Shown: positions 7,910-17,688, counted from the first letter of the stretch. The stretch: DNA of 64,000 bases from Phytohabitans sp036906915 (GCF_036906915.1 NZ_JBAKHX010000024.1:32210-96209); one strand, 5' to 3'. The notes: generated from the sequence alone by a model not told the origin. Translations and numbers: made by a program.

Positions 7910-9439
7910 GTGACATTCACCATCCCGTCCGCCCTGATCGCCGCGGCGCGCGACCATGGCGACTGCCCCGCGCTGCTGCAGCTGGACGGGCCGCGACTGA
8001 CCTATGTGGAGCTCCACGAACGGGTCCGCACCGTCGCCCGCGCGCTCATCGCCGCGGGGGTCGATGCCGGCGACCGGGTCGCCATCTGGACGCCCAACAC
8101 CCACCACTGGGTCGAGGCCGCGTTGGGCGCCAGCTACGCCGGCGCCACGCTCGTGCCCGTCAACACGCGCTTCACGGGCTACGAGGCGCTAGATCTGGTA
8201 CGTCGCAGCGGCGCGCGCGCCATCGTGGTCGCTGACCTGTTTCTCGGCACGGACCGGCTGCGAGCGCTGCGCGAGGCCGCGGCCGGCGAGAGCGCCGCGC
8301 TACCGGACCTGATCCTTCGGGTACCGGTCGAGGGCGGCACCACCGACTGGGAAGCCCTTACCGAGCGCGCCGCTGCGGTGCCGGTCGCCGTGGCCGACGC
8401 CCGCGCGGCCGCAGTGACGCCCGATCAGCTCAGCGACATCCTCTTCACGTCCGGCACGACGGGGCGCAGCAAGGGGGTGATGAGCGCGCACCGCCAGTCG
8501 CTCGCGGTGGCCGCCGCGTGGGCCGGAGCCGTCGGGCTCGCGAGCACCGACAGGTACCTCGTCGTGAATCCGTTCTTCCACAGCTTCGGCCTCAAGGCCG
8601 GCATCCTGTCGTCGCTGCTGACCGGCGCCGCCATCGTGCCGCAGGCGGTGTTCGACGTGCCGCACACCATGCGGCTGGTCCAGACCGAACGCATCACCGT
8701 GCTGCCCGGCGCGCCGACCGTCTACCAGAGCATCCTCGACCACCCCGAGCGCGAGAAGCACGACCTGTCGACGCTGCGGCTCGCGGTCACCGGCGCGGCC
8801 AGCGTGCCGTCCGTCCTCATCGAGCGGATGCGCGACGAGCTCGCCATCGACACGGTGCTGACCGGGTACGGGCTCACCGAGGCGGTGGTCGCCACCATGT
8901 GCCGCCCCGGCGACGACCCGCAGACCGTGGCCAGCACGTGCGGCGTGGCGGCCGCCGGCTGCGAGGTGCGCGTCGCCGACGACGGCGAGGTGCTGCTGCG
9001 CGGCCCGAACGTCATGCTCGGCTACCTCGACGACGCCGACGCGACCGCCGCCGCCATCGACGCGGACGGGTGGCTACACACCGGCGACATCGGCCGGCTC
9101 GACGAGCGCGGGTACCTCACCATCACCGACCGCCTCAAGGACATGTACATCTGCGGGGGCTTCAACGTGTACCCGGCCGAGGTGGAGCGGACGCTCGCCC
9201 GGCTGCCCGGCGTGTCCGAGACCGCGGTCGTCGGAGTGCCCGACGCGCGCCTCGGTGAGGTGGGCCGGGCCTACGTGGTCACACGGCCCGGTCACGAGCT
9301 GTCGGCAGTGGACGTGCTGGAGTACTGCCGCAAGTGGATGGCCAACTACAAGGTGCCGCGCGAGGTCGAGTTCCGGTCGCAGTTGCCGCGCAACGCGTCC
9401 GGCAAGGTCCTCAAGTACCTGCTGCGGGAGGAGGGCTGA
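7910..9439 (+). CDS. fadD3: HIP-CoA ligase FadD3
   Basis: 509 residues, AMP-forming acyl-CoA synthetase. The P-loop-like TSGTTGRSKGV (about 180-190), the GYGLTEA motif (about 320), the hinge TGDIGRLDERGYL and the catalytic-lysine region NASGKVLK near the C-terminus are visible. In the known pathway FadD3 activates the bicyclic propanoate HIP left by HsaD. GTG at 7910 has GGGAGGG just upstream and follows the KstR2 box. A crotonase gene starts one nucleotide after the stop, then fadE31-33, as in the mycobacterial fadD3 operon but with an added gene. Confidence 0.88.
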   Translation: MTFTIPSALIAAARDHGDCPALLQLDGPRLTYVELHERVRTVARALIAAGVDAGDRVAIWTPNTHHWVEAALGASYAGATLVPVNTRFTGYEALDLVRRSGARAIVVADLFLGTDRLRALREAAAGESAALPDLILRVPVEGGTTDWEALTERAAAVPVAVADARAAAVTPDQLSDILFTSGTTGRSKGVMSAHRQSLAVAAAWAGAVGLASTDRYLVVNPFFHSFGLKAGILSSLLTGAAIVPQAVFDVPHTMRLVQTERITVLPGAPTVYQSILDHPEREKHDLSTLRLAVTGAASVPSVLIERMRDELAIDTVLTGYGLTEAVVATMCRPGDDPQTVASTCGVAAAGCEVRVADDGEVLLRGPNVMLGYLDDADATAAAIDADGWLHTGDIGRLDERGYLTITDRLKDMYICGGFNVYPAEVERTLARLPGVSETAVVGVPDARLGEVGRAYVVTRPGHELSAVDVLEYCRKWMANYKVPREVEFRSQLPRNASGKVLKYLLREEG

Positions 9440-9440
9440 C

Positions 9441-10280
9441 GTGTCCGAGGAACCCGTCGTGGTCTACGAGCGGCGCGGGCCGGTCGCGCTGGTGACGATG
9501 AACCGGCCGCGGTACCGCAACGCGCAAAACTCAGCGATGACGTACGCGCTGGACGACGCGTACACCCGGGCGGTCGACGACGGCGACGTGGCGGTCGTCG
9601 TGCTGGCCGGCTCTGGAGACCACTTCTCGGCCGGGCACGACATCGGCAGCCCCGGCCGCGACGCCGACACCTCCTTCACGCGACGGGCCGCGATGTGGTG
9701 GGACCACACCGACAAGGCCGGCGCCGACCGGCGGTACGCCCGCGAGGTCGAGGTGTACCTCGGCATGTGCCGCCGCTGGCGCGAGATGCCCAAGCCGAGC
9801 GTCGCGATGGTGCAGGGCGCCTGCGTGGCCGGCGGGCTGATGCTGGCGTGGTCGTGCGACCTCATCGTCGCCGCCGACGACGCGTTCTTCGCCGATCCCG
9901 TGGTGCGAATGGGCATCCCGGGCGTCGAGTACTTCGCGCACCCGTGGATGCTCGGCCCGCGCTTCGCCAAGGAGGTGCTCTTCACCGGCGACCGGTTCGA
10001 CGCACGCCGCGCCTACGAGGTGGGCATGGTCAACCGGGTGGTGCCGCGGGACGAGCTGGAGACGACCACGTTCGGGCTCGCCGAACGGATCGCGAAGATG
10101 CCACCGTTCGGGCTGGCACTCGCCAAGCGGGCGGTCAACCAGTGCGAAGACCTCATGGGGATGCGCTCCGGCATGGACTCGGTCTTCGGCCTGCACCACG
10201 TCGCCCACGCGCACAACGCCGAGGTGTCCGGCAACCCGCTCGCCGGCATGGACGCGCGCGCCATGCGGGACCGGGCATGA
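9441..10280 (+). CDS. Enoyl-CoA hydratase/isomerase (crotonase) family protein
   Basis: 279 residues. Crotonase fold signatures: SAGHDIGSPG (oxyanion hole region), GACVAGGLMLAWSCDLIVAADDAFFADP, and AKRAVNQ. A 30-residue insertion rich in Trp and charged residues (WWDHTDKAGADRRYAREVEV) follows the first oxyanion segment. It lies between fadD3 and fadE31 with a 1-nt gap upstream and an ATGA overlap downstream, so it belongs to the KstR2 unit. The M. tuberculosis operon has no gene here. The likely substrate is a HIP-CoA-derived enoyl- or ring-CoA ester; the exact reaction cannot be read from the sequence. Confidence 0.82.
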   Translation: MSEEPVVVYERRGPVALVTMNRPRYRNAQNSAMTYALDDAYTRAVDDGDVAVVVLAGSGDHFSAGHDIGSPGRDADTSFTRRAAMWWDHTDKAGADRRYAREVEVYLGMCRRWREMPKPSVAMVQGACVAGGLMLAWSCDLIVAADDAFFADPVVRMGIPGVEYFAHPWMLGPRFAKEVLFTGDRFDARRAYEVGMVNRVVPRDELETTTFGLAERIAKMPPFGLALAKRAVNQCEDLMGMRSGMDSVFGLHHVAHAHNAEVSGNPLAGMDARAMRDRA

Positions 10281-11386
10281 ACCTCGACGTCGACGCCGAG
10301 ACGACGGCCTTCCGCGCGGAGGTGCGCGAGTGGCTCGCCGCGCGCCTCCCCGCGACACCGCTGCCCAGCGTGGACAGCACGGAGGGCGACGTTGCGCACC
10401 GCGAGTGGGAGCGCACCCTCACCGAGGCTCGACTGTCGGCCGTCTCCTGGCCCGTCGAGTACGGCGGCCGCGACGCGCCCCCGCTGCACTGGCTGGTGTT
10501 CGAAGAGGAGTACCACGCGGCTGGCGGTCCCGTGCGTATCGGCCAGAACGGGCTGTTCCTGCTCGCACCGACCCTCTTCGCGCACGGCACCGCCGAGCAG
10601 CGCGACCGGCTGTTGCCCCGCATGGCGCGCGCCGACGACGTGTGGGCGCAGGCGTGGTCCGAGCCGGACGCCGGCAGCGACCTGGCGGCCATCCGGTCCC
10701 GCGCCACCCGCACCGACGGCGGCTGGCTCCTGTTCGGACAGAAGACGTGGAGCTCCCGCGCGGCGTACGCCGACCGAGCGTTCGGCCTCTTCCGCACCGA
10801 CCCGGACGCCGAGCGGCACCGCGGCCTGACCTACCTGATGTTCGACCTGCGCGGCGAGGGCGTGACCGTGCGGCCCATCCGGCAGCTCGGCGGGGCACCC
10901 GGATTCGCCGAGATCTTCCTCGACGGGGCGTTCGTGCCCGACGCCGACGTCATCGGGGCGCCCGGGGACGGCTGGCGGGTGGCGATGAGTACGGCCGGGC
11001 ACGAGCGTGGGCTGTCGCTACGCAGCCCTGGGCGGTTTCTGGCCGCCGCGGGGCGCCTGGTCGACCTGTGGCGCGACTCGGGCGACGATGCCCTTGGTGA
11101 CCGGGTCGCCGACGCGTGGATCGCCGCGCAGGCGTACAGGCTGCACGGGTACGCCGCCCTGGAGCGACCGCCCGGCCCGCACTCCGGGAGCCTCGGCAAG
11201 CTCTTCTGGTCCGAACTGGACCTCGCGCTGCACGAGACGGCGCTGGACCTGCTCGGCCCGCACGCCGAGGTGCGCGGCGGCTGGCTCGACGGATACCTGT
11301 TCGCTCTGGCTGGCCCCATCTACGCGGGTACCAACGAGATACAGCGCACCATCGTCGCCGATCGCGTGCTGGGGCTGCCGCGATGA
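10277..11386 (+). CDS. fadE31: Acyl-CoA dehydrogenase FadE31
   Basis: 369 residues, complete ACAD: WSEPDAGSDLAAI, WLLFGQKTWSS, and the C-terminal AGPIYAGTNEIQRTI. By position in fadD3-fadE31-fadE32-fadE33 and by length it corresponds to M. tuberculosis FadE31, which forms alpha2beta2 heterotetramers with FadE32 or FadE33 in ring C/D degradation. The start ATG overlaps the crotonase stop (ATGA). Its own stop overlaps the ATG of a 19-codon mini-ORF leading into fadE32. Confidence 0.85.
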   Translation: MNLDVDAETTAFRAEVREWLAARLPATPLPSVDSTEGDVAHREWERTLTEARLSAVSWPVEYGGRDAPPLHWLVFEEEYHAAGGPVRIGQNGLFLLAPTLFAHGTAEQRDRLLPRMARADDVWAQAWSEPDAGSDLAAIRSRATRTDGGWLLFGQKTWSSRAAYADRAFGLFRTDPDAERHRGLTYLMFDLRGEGVTVRPIRQLGGAPGFAEIFLDGAFVPDADVIGAPGDGWRVAMSTAGHERGLSLRSPGRFLAAAGRLVDLWRDSGDDALGDRVADAWIAAQAYRLHGYAALERPPGPHSGSLGKLFWSELDLALHETALDLLGPHAEVRGGWLDGYLFALAGPIYAGTNEIQRTIVADRVLGLPR

Positions 11387-11442
11387 AGCACCCCACGAAA
11401 ACGCTGCGCTTCGCTCCACGTTTCCGCGGGGGCCCCGCATGA
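11383..11442 (+). CDS. 19-codon mini-ORF bridging fadE31 and fadE32
   Basis: ATG 11383 overlaps the fadE31 stop as ATGA. The frame encodes a basic 19-residue peptide (MKHPTKTLRFAPRF...) and stops at 11440-11442, again as ATGA with the fadE32 start at 11439. It lies over an imperfect hairpin. Most likely it is not a functional peptide but a relay that carries ribosomes across an inserted repeat. A similar arrangement joins chsH1 and ltp2. Confidence 0.45.
   Translation: MKHPTKTLRFAPRFRGGPA
11393..11429. repeat. Imperfect hairpin inside fadE31-fadE32 gap
   Basis: Arms CCACGAAAACG (11393-11403) and CGTTTCCGCGG (11419-11429) pair with two mismatches around a loop rich in GCGCTTCGCTC. It resembles the short palindromic repeats common in actinobacterial gaps and fills the only sizeable gap in this otherwise overlapping operon. 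Confidence 0.4.
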
Positions 11443-12428
11443 AGCTGACCCTCTCGGACGAGCAGGCGCGGTTCGCCGCGACGCTGCACGACCTGCTCGA
11501 CGCGTCCGACGTGCCCGCCGCCTCACGTGCGTGGGCCACGGGCGATCCCGCGCCGGGACGCGCGGTGTGGCGGCGGCTCGCCGACGCGGGTGTGGCCGCG
11601 CTGGCGGTACCCGAGAAATGGGGTGGCCTGGACGCCTCGCCGGCGGACCTCGCGGTGGCGTGCGAGGAGTTGGGGCACCACGCGGTGCCCGGTCCGGTGA
11701 CGGAGACGGTGGCCGCGGTGCCCGCGTTGCTCGCGGCGCTCGGCCGCCCGGCGACCGAGCGGTGGCTGCCGGCGCTGGCGTCGGGCGACGCGATCGCGAC
11801 GCTGGCCGCACCGCCCTGGCTGCCGTACGCGGTCGACGCCGACGCCTCCGACCTGGTCCTGGTCGCATCGCCGGGCGGCGCGGTGCGGGCCGGCGTTGTG
11901 GGCACCGCCCTCGCGTCGGTGGATCCGGCGCGGCGGCTGTTCCAGGTCCACGATGGAGCTTCGATCGGTGACCTGTCGCGCGACGCACTGGGGCGGGCGC
12001 TCGACCTGGGTGCGCTGGCGTGCTCGGCGCACCTTCTCGGTGCCGGGCGGGCGCTGCTGGAAACGGCGGTGGGGTACGCCAAGCAGCGCACGCAGTTCGG
12101 CAGCGCGATCGGGCGGTTCCAGGCGGTCAAGCACGCGCTGGCGGACGTCGCGGTCGGGCTCGAGTTCGCCCGGCCGCTGGTCTACGCCGCCGCGGTGACG
12201 CTCGCGCCGCGTGATGTCTCGGCGGCCAAGGTGGCGTGCGCCGGCGCCGCACACCGCGCGGCACGCGCGGCGCTCCAGGTCCACGGCGCGATCGGGTACA
12301 CCGAGGAGTACGGCCTCGGGCAGTGGTTGACCCGGGTGCGGGCCCTGATCTCGGCGTGGGGCACCTCGTCGGAGCACCGCACGCGTGTGCTGGCCACCCT
12401 CAGCGCGCCGGCGGAGCCATGGAGCTGA
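11439..12428 (+). CDS. fadE32: Acyl-CoA dehydrogenase-like subunit FadE32
   Basis: 329 residues, shorter than a standard ACAD (about 380), which is typical of the beta-type partner subunits. C-terminal ACAD motifs are present: YAKQRTQFGSAIGRFQAVKH and the HGAIGYTEEYGLG end region. The N-terminal substrate half is reduced and lacks the usual GSD segment. By order it matches FadE32, partner of FadE31. ATG 11439 overlaps the stop of the mini-ORF; its own end overlaps fadE33 by 10 nt. Confidence 0.83.
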   Translation: MKLTLSDEQARFAATLHDLLDASDVPAASRAWATGDPAPGRAVWRRLADAGVAALAVPEKWGGLDASPADLAVACEELGHHAVPGPVTETVAAVPALLAALGRPATERWLPALASGDAIATLAAPPWLPYAVDADASDLVLVASPGGAVRAGVVGTALASVDPARRLFQVHDGASIGDLSRDALGRALDLGALACSAHLLGAGRALLETAVGYAKQRTQFGSAIGRFQAVKHALADVAVGLEFARPLVYAAAVTLAPRDVSAAKVACAGAAHRAARAALQVHGAIGYTEEYGLGQWLTRVRALISAWGTSSEHRTRVLATLSAPAEPWS

Positions 12429-13423
12429 CCGAGGAGCGACTGGCGCTGCGCGAGGCGGTGCGGGACCTGTTACGCAAGGACCCGGACGGGCACTGGCCCC
12501 GCCTGTGCGGTGAGATCGGTGCCGCCGGGCTGGCCGTGCCCGAGCGGTTCGGCGGCGCGGGCGCGAGCCTCGTGGAGGCGCACCTCGTCCTGGAGGAGCT
12601 GGGGCGCGGGCTCACACCATCACCGTTTCTCGGTTCGGCGGTGCTGGCCGCGCAGGCGCTCCTCGCGACCGACGCCGACGCAGCGTGCGCGCGGCTGCTG
12701 CCCGGCATCGCGGACGGCAGCCGGATCGCCGCGCTCGTCCTCGACCCCGGGGCCACGGTCACCCGCGGCAACCGGCTGCACGGCACGGTTCACCATGTCC
12801 TCGACGGTGACAGCGCCGACGTCCTGCTGGTCGCTGTCTCCAATGGACTGTACGAGGTGGACACGGGCGTGGTGTCCCGCACTCACACTCCCGCGCTCGA
12901 CCTGACCCGCCGGCTCGCCACCGTCGAGCTACGCGGCGCCCCCGGGCGGCTGCTGGGTCCGTGCCAGCCCGATCTCCTGCGCGACATCGCGGCGGTCGCG
13001 CTCAGCGCGGAGCAGGTGGGTGCGGCGTCGCGCGCGCTGGAGCTGACCGTCGAGTACACGAAGACGCGGGTGCAGTTCGGCCGGCCGATCGGGGCTTTCC
13101 AGGCACTCCAGCACCGGCTCGCCGACCTGTACGTGCTCGTGGAGAGTGCCCGGTCCGCCTCCTACGCGGCGGTCGACGCGATCGTGGCGGTCGCTCCCGA
13201 CCGCGCCGAGCTGGCCGCCGTGGCGGCGGTGCACTGCACGGAGACCCTCGAACGGGTCGCCGCCGAGATGATCCAGATGCACGGCGGTATCGGGATCACC
13301 TGGGAACACGACGCACATAGGTACTTCAAAAGGGCCCATGGCACCAAACACCTCTTCGCCGATCCGCACGAGAATCTGGCGCGACTCGCGGTCACCATCT
13401 TCGATACCGCTCCGCTAGAGTGA
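12419..13423 (+). CDS. fadE33: Acyl-CoA dehydrogenase-like subunit FadE33
   Basis: 334 residues, same short ACAD-subunit architecture as FadE32: YTKTRVQFGRPIGAFQALQH and MHGGIGITWEHDAHRYFKRA near the C-terminus. It is the last gene of the fadD3 operon and the expected alternative partner of FadE31. ATG 12419 lies within the fadE32 coding end (10-nt overlap), so translation is coupled. A protease gene begins 53 nt after its stop with its own ribosome site. Confidence 0.83.
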   Translation: MELTEERLALREAVRDLLRKDPDGHWPRLCGEIGAAGLAVPERFGGAGASLVEAHLVLEELGRGLTPSPFLGSAVLAAQALLATDADAACARLLPGIADGSRIAALVLDPGATVTRGNRLHGTVHHVLDGDSADVLLVAVSNGLYEVDTGVVSRTHTPALDLTRRLATVELRGAPGRLLGPCQPDLLRDIAAVALSAEQVGAASRALELTVEYTKTRVQFGRPIGAFQALQHRLADLYVLVESARSASYAAVDAIVAVAPDRAELAAVAAVHCTETLERVAAEMIQMHGGIGITWEHDAHRYFKRAHGTKHLFADPHENLARLAVTIFDTAPLE

Positions 13424-13476
13424 CCCCTGCGCGCCGGTCACCTCCACCGGCCCGCTCCACGGGGGAGGGATGTTTC

Positions 13477-16400
13477 GTGCGTCCACAATGGATGATTCGT
13501 GCCTGGCTGGCCTGGGTTCTCGTGGCCGCGATGGCGATGGTGGTCACTCCGAGGCCTGCCGAGGCGGCACCGGCTCCGCCCGCACCGCCGGCCAAGGACA
13601 CAGCCGACCAGCGTGACGAGCGCCACACCGTCATGCTGCTGACCGGCGACCGCGTCACATACACCGTCGGGGCCGACGGGCGGCGGGCCGTGACCGTGCA
13701 GGCGGCGCAGCGTCCCGGCGGCGCAACGGTGTCGTTCAGCACGTCGGCGCACGGCGACCACTACTACGTGATCCCGTCCGACGCGCAGGCCCGCGTCGCG
13801 GCCGGCGCGCTCGACCGCGCGCTCTTCGACATCCCGCTGCTGGTGCGCGACGGCCAGGCGACCGCCGACCAGCCGGCGGGCGTCATCCTCACGTACCGCA
13901 AGGGCACCGCGGCGGCCCGCGACAGCGCCGCCCTGCCGGGCGCGTCCAAGCGCGCGGTCCTGAGCAGCATCAACGGCGCGGCGGTCCGGCCCGGCAAGGG
14001 GCGGGCGCACGAGCTGTGGGGCGCCGTGCGCGGTGGCCAGGCCACTGGCCGCGCGCTGGGGCGCGACATCGCGCGGGTCTCGCTCGACCCGGTGGTGCGG
14101 CCGGCCCTCGACAGCAGCGTGGTCCAGATCGGCGCGCCCGTGGCGTGGTCCGCGGGCTACCGGGGCGAAGGCGTGCGGGTCGCGGTGCTCGACACGGGCA
14201 TCGACGCCAACCACCCCGACGTGGCCGGGCGCATCGTCAGCAGCGCGAACTTCACCCCCGAATCGTCCATAGCGGACGGTCACGGGCACGGCACGCACGT
14301 CGCCTCCACCGTCGCGGGCAACGGCGCGGCCTCCGCCGAGCGCTTTCGCGGCGTCGCGCCGGCCGCCTCGCTGATGGTCGGCAAGGTGCTCAACAGCGCC
14401 GGCCAGGGCCCGATGTCGCAGGTCATCGCCGGTATGGAGTGGGCCGCGCGCAATGGAGCCCGGGTGGTCAACCTCAGCCTCGGCGCCGGACCGAGTGACG
14501 GCACCGACCCGGCCAGCCGGGCCGTCGACGCGCTCACCGCGGAGACCGGCGCGCTGTTCGTCATCGCCGCCGGCAACAACAACGGCGACGCCTCTGTCAA
14601 CGCGCCGGGCGCGGCCAGCGCCGCGCTCACCGTCGGTGCCACCGACAAGGTCGGCGGCGCGGTCGACTTCTCCAACCGCGGCCCGCGGCGCGGCGACGGC
14701 GCGGTCAAGCCCGAGCTGAGCGCGCCCGGCTACCAGATCAGAGCCGCGCGGGCCGCGGGCACCTCCATGGGTAACCCGTACAACGCCAACTACACCAGCG
14801 CGAACGGCACGTCGATGGCCACGCCACACGTTGCCGGCGCCGCGGCGCTGCTCGCGCAGGCCAACCCGACCTGGACCGCCGCGCAGCTCAAGGACGCGTT
14901 GGTCTCGACGGCCGAGCCGAAGTCGCTGCCGCTGTTCACCGAGGGCGCGGGCTGGGTCGATGTACGGCGCGCCATTGGCCAGGGCGTCTTCGGCCCGGAG
15001 GGCGCCGACTTCGGCGCGATCCCGGCGCCGTACAGCGGAACGCGCACCCGGACTCTGGAGTACCGCAACGACACCACCGCCCCGGTGACCCTCCATCTGG
15101 CGGTGGAGGGGGGCGGCTGGGACGGGCGCGCGCTGCCCACCGGCGCGGTGTCGGTGAGCGCGCCGAGCCTGACGGTTCCGGCCGGCGCGAAGGGCTCGGT
15201 GACCCTCGACCTCGACCCCGCCCCCGGCGACACCGGCGTGTACGGCGGCGTCGTCACCGCAGCCGACACGAGCGGCACGGTGCGACTGCGCACGCCGTTC
15301 AGCTACTACAAGGGGGCGGCTTACAAGCTGACCATCCCGGTGCTGGACTCGCGCGGCGCCCCGGCGGCGGACGCCGTCGTCACGATCGCCAGGCTCGAGG
15401 GTGCGACCAACCCGAACGACCCGCTGGTAAGCGAGGCGGCGTGGGGCTTCACCGACGCGAACGGCGTCTTCGAGACGCACGTGTCCGGCGGCGTGTACGA
15501 CGCGTACGGCACGATCTTCGAGTGGGACGCCGAGCTGCGCCGGGCCACCCACGCGATCGCCCTCGAACGCCCGATCCAGGCGTCCACCACGCTGACCCTC
15601 GACGCCCGCCAGGCCCGCAAGGTCAACCCGGTGCTGCCCGAGACCGTCAACGCCCTGGTCATCAGCACGGGCACGCTGCGCGAGCTGCCCAGCGGGCAGC
15701 ACGTGGGCTCGGGTCCGCTCGTCCCGTGGGAAAACCGCGACCTGTATGTCACGCCCACGCCGGCGCCAGCCATCGGCTGGTTCGACGAGTTCGAGCAGTG
15801 GATGCTGGGCTCGACACAGGTTCAGGTGCGCGCCAACGGCACGCTCGTGCCCGTCGAGTCGCACCCGTACTTCAACGGCCGCACGCTGGCCCGGCACCAG
15901 AACAGCTCCTTGTCCCTGGTGTACGCGGGCGGCGGCAGCCCCGCGGAGCTGACAGCCGCGGGCGCCGCGGGCAAGGTCGCGCTGGTGCGCGTCGAGGTGC
16001 CGGCAGGCACGCCGCACGCCGCCTCCGGCGGCGTCGCGTGGAACGCGATCGAGGCCGCCCGCCTGCACGCCGCCTCCGCGGGCGCGGCCGGCATCATCGC
16101 GTACATCGACCGGCCCAACGGCGTCCCCATGCCGGTCCGCGACGACCAGATCCTCGCACTGACCGTGTCCGGCGAGACCGGTCGGGCGCTGCGGGCGCAG
16201 ACCCAGGCCGGTCCCGTCACGCTCGCCATCACCGGTGGCCGGGCCAACCCCGAGCGGGTGTACCAGCTCCGCTACCAGAACACCGCGGGCGTGCCCGCCA
16301 CGGCACCCGTCGTCGACCCGGCGCAGCTGATCTCGTACCCGGCCCGCTACCACGCCGACCGCGAGGGCCTGACGTACGCGCTGGCCTCGATGGTGTTCGG

Positions 16401-17679
16401 CGAGCACGACACGACCGTCGGCTCGGGCGCCGTCGGCTTCTGGGCGCCGATGACCTGGACGGAGTACTTCGGCCCGGCCGATGCGCGCCTCACGTGGAGC
16501 CGCCTCGCGACCCAGCAGACGGGCTGGGGGGAGGGCGTCGCCGCCCAGTTGGAGTCCCGCGAGACGTTCCGGCCGGGCGACACCCGCGGCGCGGAAGACT
16601 GGTTCCTGCCACCCATGCGCACCGGCCCCGCCGACGTGCCCGACGGCTACCCGTTCGAGCTCCGGTGCACATTCTGCCGGGAGGGCAACACGTTCATCGC
16701 CGGGTGGTACCAGGGTGACGCCGACCCGCGACACTATGAGGTGACCGGCGGCGAGGGCGTCACCTACCGGATGTTCCGCCCGGACGGCTCCCAGATCCCC
16801 GCGTCGGCCCTCCGCCCGTTCCGGTTCACGATGCCCACGACGCCCGGCGCCTACCGCCTCGAAGCCGACGAGCCCCAACGCGGACTCGGCACGGTGCGTA
16901 CGCTCGGCCAGCGGATCACCACGAGCTGGACGTTCCAGTCCGCCCCGCAGGCCACGCCTGGCAAGCCGGCCGGATACCGGTGCTTCAACAACGCCGCCGA
17001 CACCGCCTCGTGCGCGTTCCAGCCGCTGATCCACCCGCGGTACCTGACCACCGACCTCGACCCGCTCAACCGGGCGACGGCGGGGCAGGCGTTCACGTTC
17101 GACGTGGTGGCGGCGCCGCACCGGCTCACCCCGGGCGGCTCGCCCGCGACCGCGCTCACCCTGTCCACCTCCACCAACGGCGGGTCGACGTGGCAGCCGG
17201 CGACTGTCACCTCGCTGGGCGGCGGCCGCTTCCGGGTGACCGTGACGCACCCGGCGCTGTCCAGCACCGATGGCTACGTGTGGTTGCGCACCGAGGCGTC
17301 CGACGCCGCCGGCAACAAGGTCACCCAGACGGTGGAGCGGGCGTACGCGCTGAAGCAGGGCTCGACGTGCCGGGTGAGCTACGCGGCGAACAGCTGGGCC
17401 ACCGGCTTCACCGCCAACGTCCAGATCACCAACACCGGCCCGACCGCCGTCAACGGCTGGACGCTGGCCTGGGCGTTCCCCGGCGACCAGCGCATCACGA
17501 GCGCCTGGAACGGCGCGGCCACCCAGAACGGGAAGCAGGTCAGCGTCACCAACACCGCCTCGAGCCCGACCATCGCCCCGGGGGCGTCGACCAGCTTCGG
17601 CTTCCAGGGCACCTACACCGGCACCAACACCGACCCGAGCACCTTCACCCTCAACGGCGGCCCCTGCGTCAAGCAGTAG
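13477..17679 (+). CDS. Secreted subtilisin-like (S8) protease with PA-type and CBM2 domains
   Basis: 1400 residues from GTG 13477, which has GGGGGAGGG upstream; the open frame reaches 13420 but without a better start. A signal peptide (about 1-29, ending AEA-AP) is followed by a propeptide of about 200 residues. The S8 domain has catalytic Asp239 (VLDTGID), His271 (HGHGTHV) and Ser446 (NGTSMATPHVAG). A protease-associated-like segment lies at about 820-890 and a family 2 carbohydrate-binding module at about 1298-1400 (Cys at both ends, Trp in NGWTLAWAF). It is probably an extracellular protease tethered to cellulose or chitin. It is unrelated to the sterol genes. Confidence 0.9.
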   Translation: MRPQWMIRAWLAWVLVAAMAMVVTPRPAEAAPAPPAPPAKDTADQRDERHTVMLLTGDRVTYTVGADGRRAVTVQAAQRPGGATVSFSTSAHGDHYYVIPSDAQARVAAGALDRALFDIPLLVRDGQATADQPAGVILTYRKGTAAARDSAALPGASKRAVLSSINGAAVRPGKGRAHELWGAVRGGQATGRALGRDIARVSLDPVVRPALDSSVVQIGAPVAWSAGYRGEGVRVAVLDTGIDANHPDVAGRIVSSANFTPESSIADGHGHGTHVASTVAGNGAASAERFRGVAPAASLMVGKVLNSAGQGPMSQVIAGMEWAARNGARVVNLSLGAGPSDGTDPASRAVDALTAETGALFVIAAGNNNGDASVNAPGAASAALTVGATDKVGGAVDFSNRGPRRGDGAVKPELSAPGYQIRAARAAGTSMGNPYNANYTSANGTSMATPHVAGAAALLAQANPTWTAAQLKDALVSTAEPKSLPLFTEGAGWVDVRRAIGQGVFGPEGADFGAIPAPYSGTRTRTLEYRNDTTAPVTLHLAVEGGGWDGRALPTGAVSVSAPSLTVPAGAKGSVTLDLDPAPGDTGVYGGVVTAADTSGTVRLRTPFSYYKGAAYKLTIPVLDSRGAPAADAVVTIARLEGATNPNDPLVSEAAWGFTDANGVFETHVSGGVYDAYGTIFEWDAELRRATHAIALERPIQASTTLTLDARQARKVNPVLPETVNALVISTGTLRELPSGQHVGSGPLVPWENRDLYVTPTPAPAIGWFDEFEQWMLGSTQVQVRANGTLVPVESHPYFNGRTLARHQNSSLSLVYAGGGSPAELTAAGAAGKVALVRVEVPAGTPHAASGGVAWNAIEAARLHAASAGAAGIIAYIDRPNGVPMPVRDDQILALTVSGETGRALRAQTQAGPVTLAITGGRANPERVYQLRYQNTAGVPATAPVVDPAQLISYPARYHADREGLTYALASMVFGEHDTTVGSGAVGFWAPMTWTEYFGPADARLTWSRLATQQTGWGEGVAAQLESRETFRPGDTRGAEDWFLPPMRTGPADVPDGYPFELRCTFCREGNTFIAGWYQGDADPRHYEVTGGEGVTYRMFRPDGSQIPASALRPFRFTMPTTPGAYRLEADEPQRGLGTVRTLGQRITTSWTFQSAPQATPGKPAGYRCFNNAADTASCAFQPLIHPRYLTTDLDPLNRATAGQAFTFDVVAAPHRLTPGGSPATALTLSTSTNGGSTWQPATVTSLGGGRFRVTVTHPALSSTDGYVWLRTEASDAAGNKVTQTVERAYALKQGSTCRVSYAANSWATGFTANVQITNTGPTAVNGWTLAWAFPGDQRITSAWNGAATQNGKQVSVTNTASSPTIAPGASTSFGFQGTYTGTNTDPSTFTLNGGPCVKQ

Positions 17680-17688
17680 CCGCGGGCA

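Noticed and set aside
13438..17250. 1270-residue open frame on the minus strand
   Set aside because: It lies wholly antisense to the S8 protease, is rich in Arg/Gly/Ala/His with no domain, and is the usual high-GC shadow frame.
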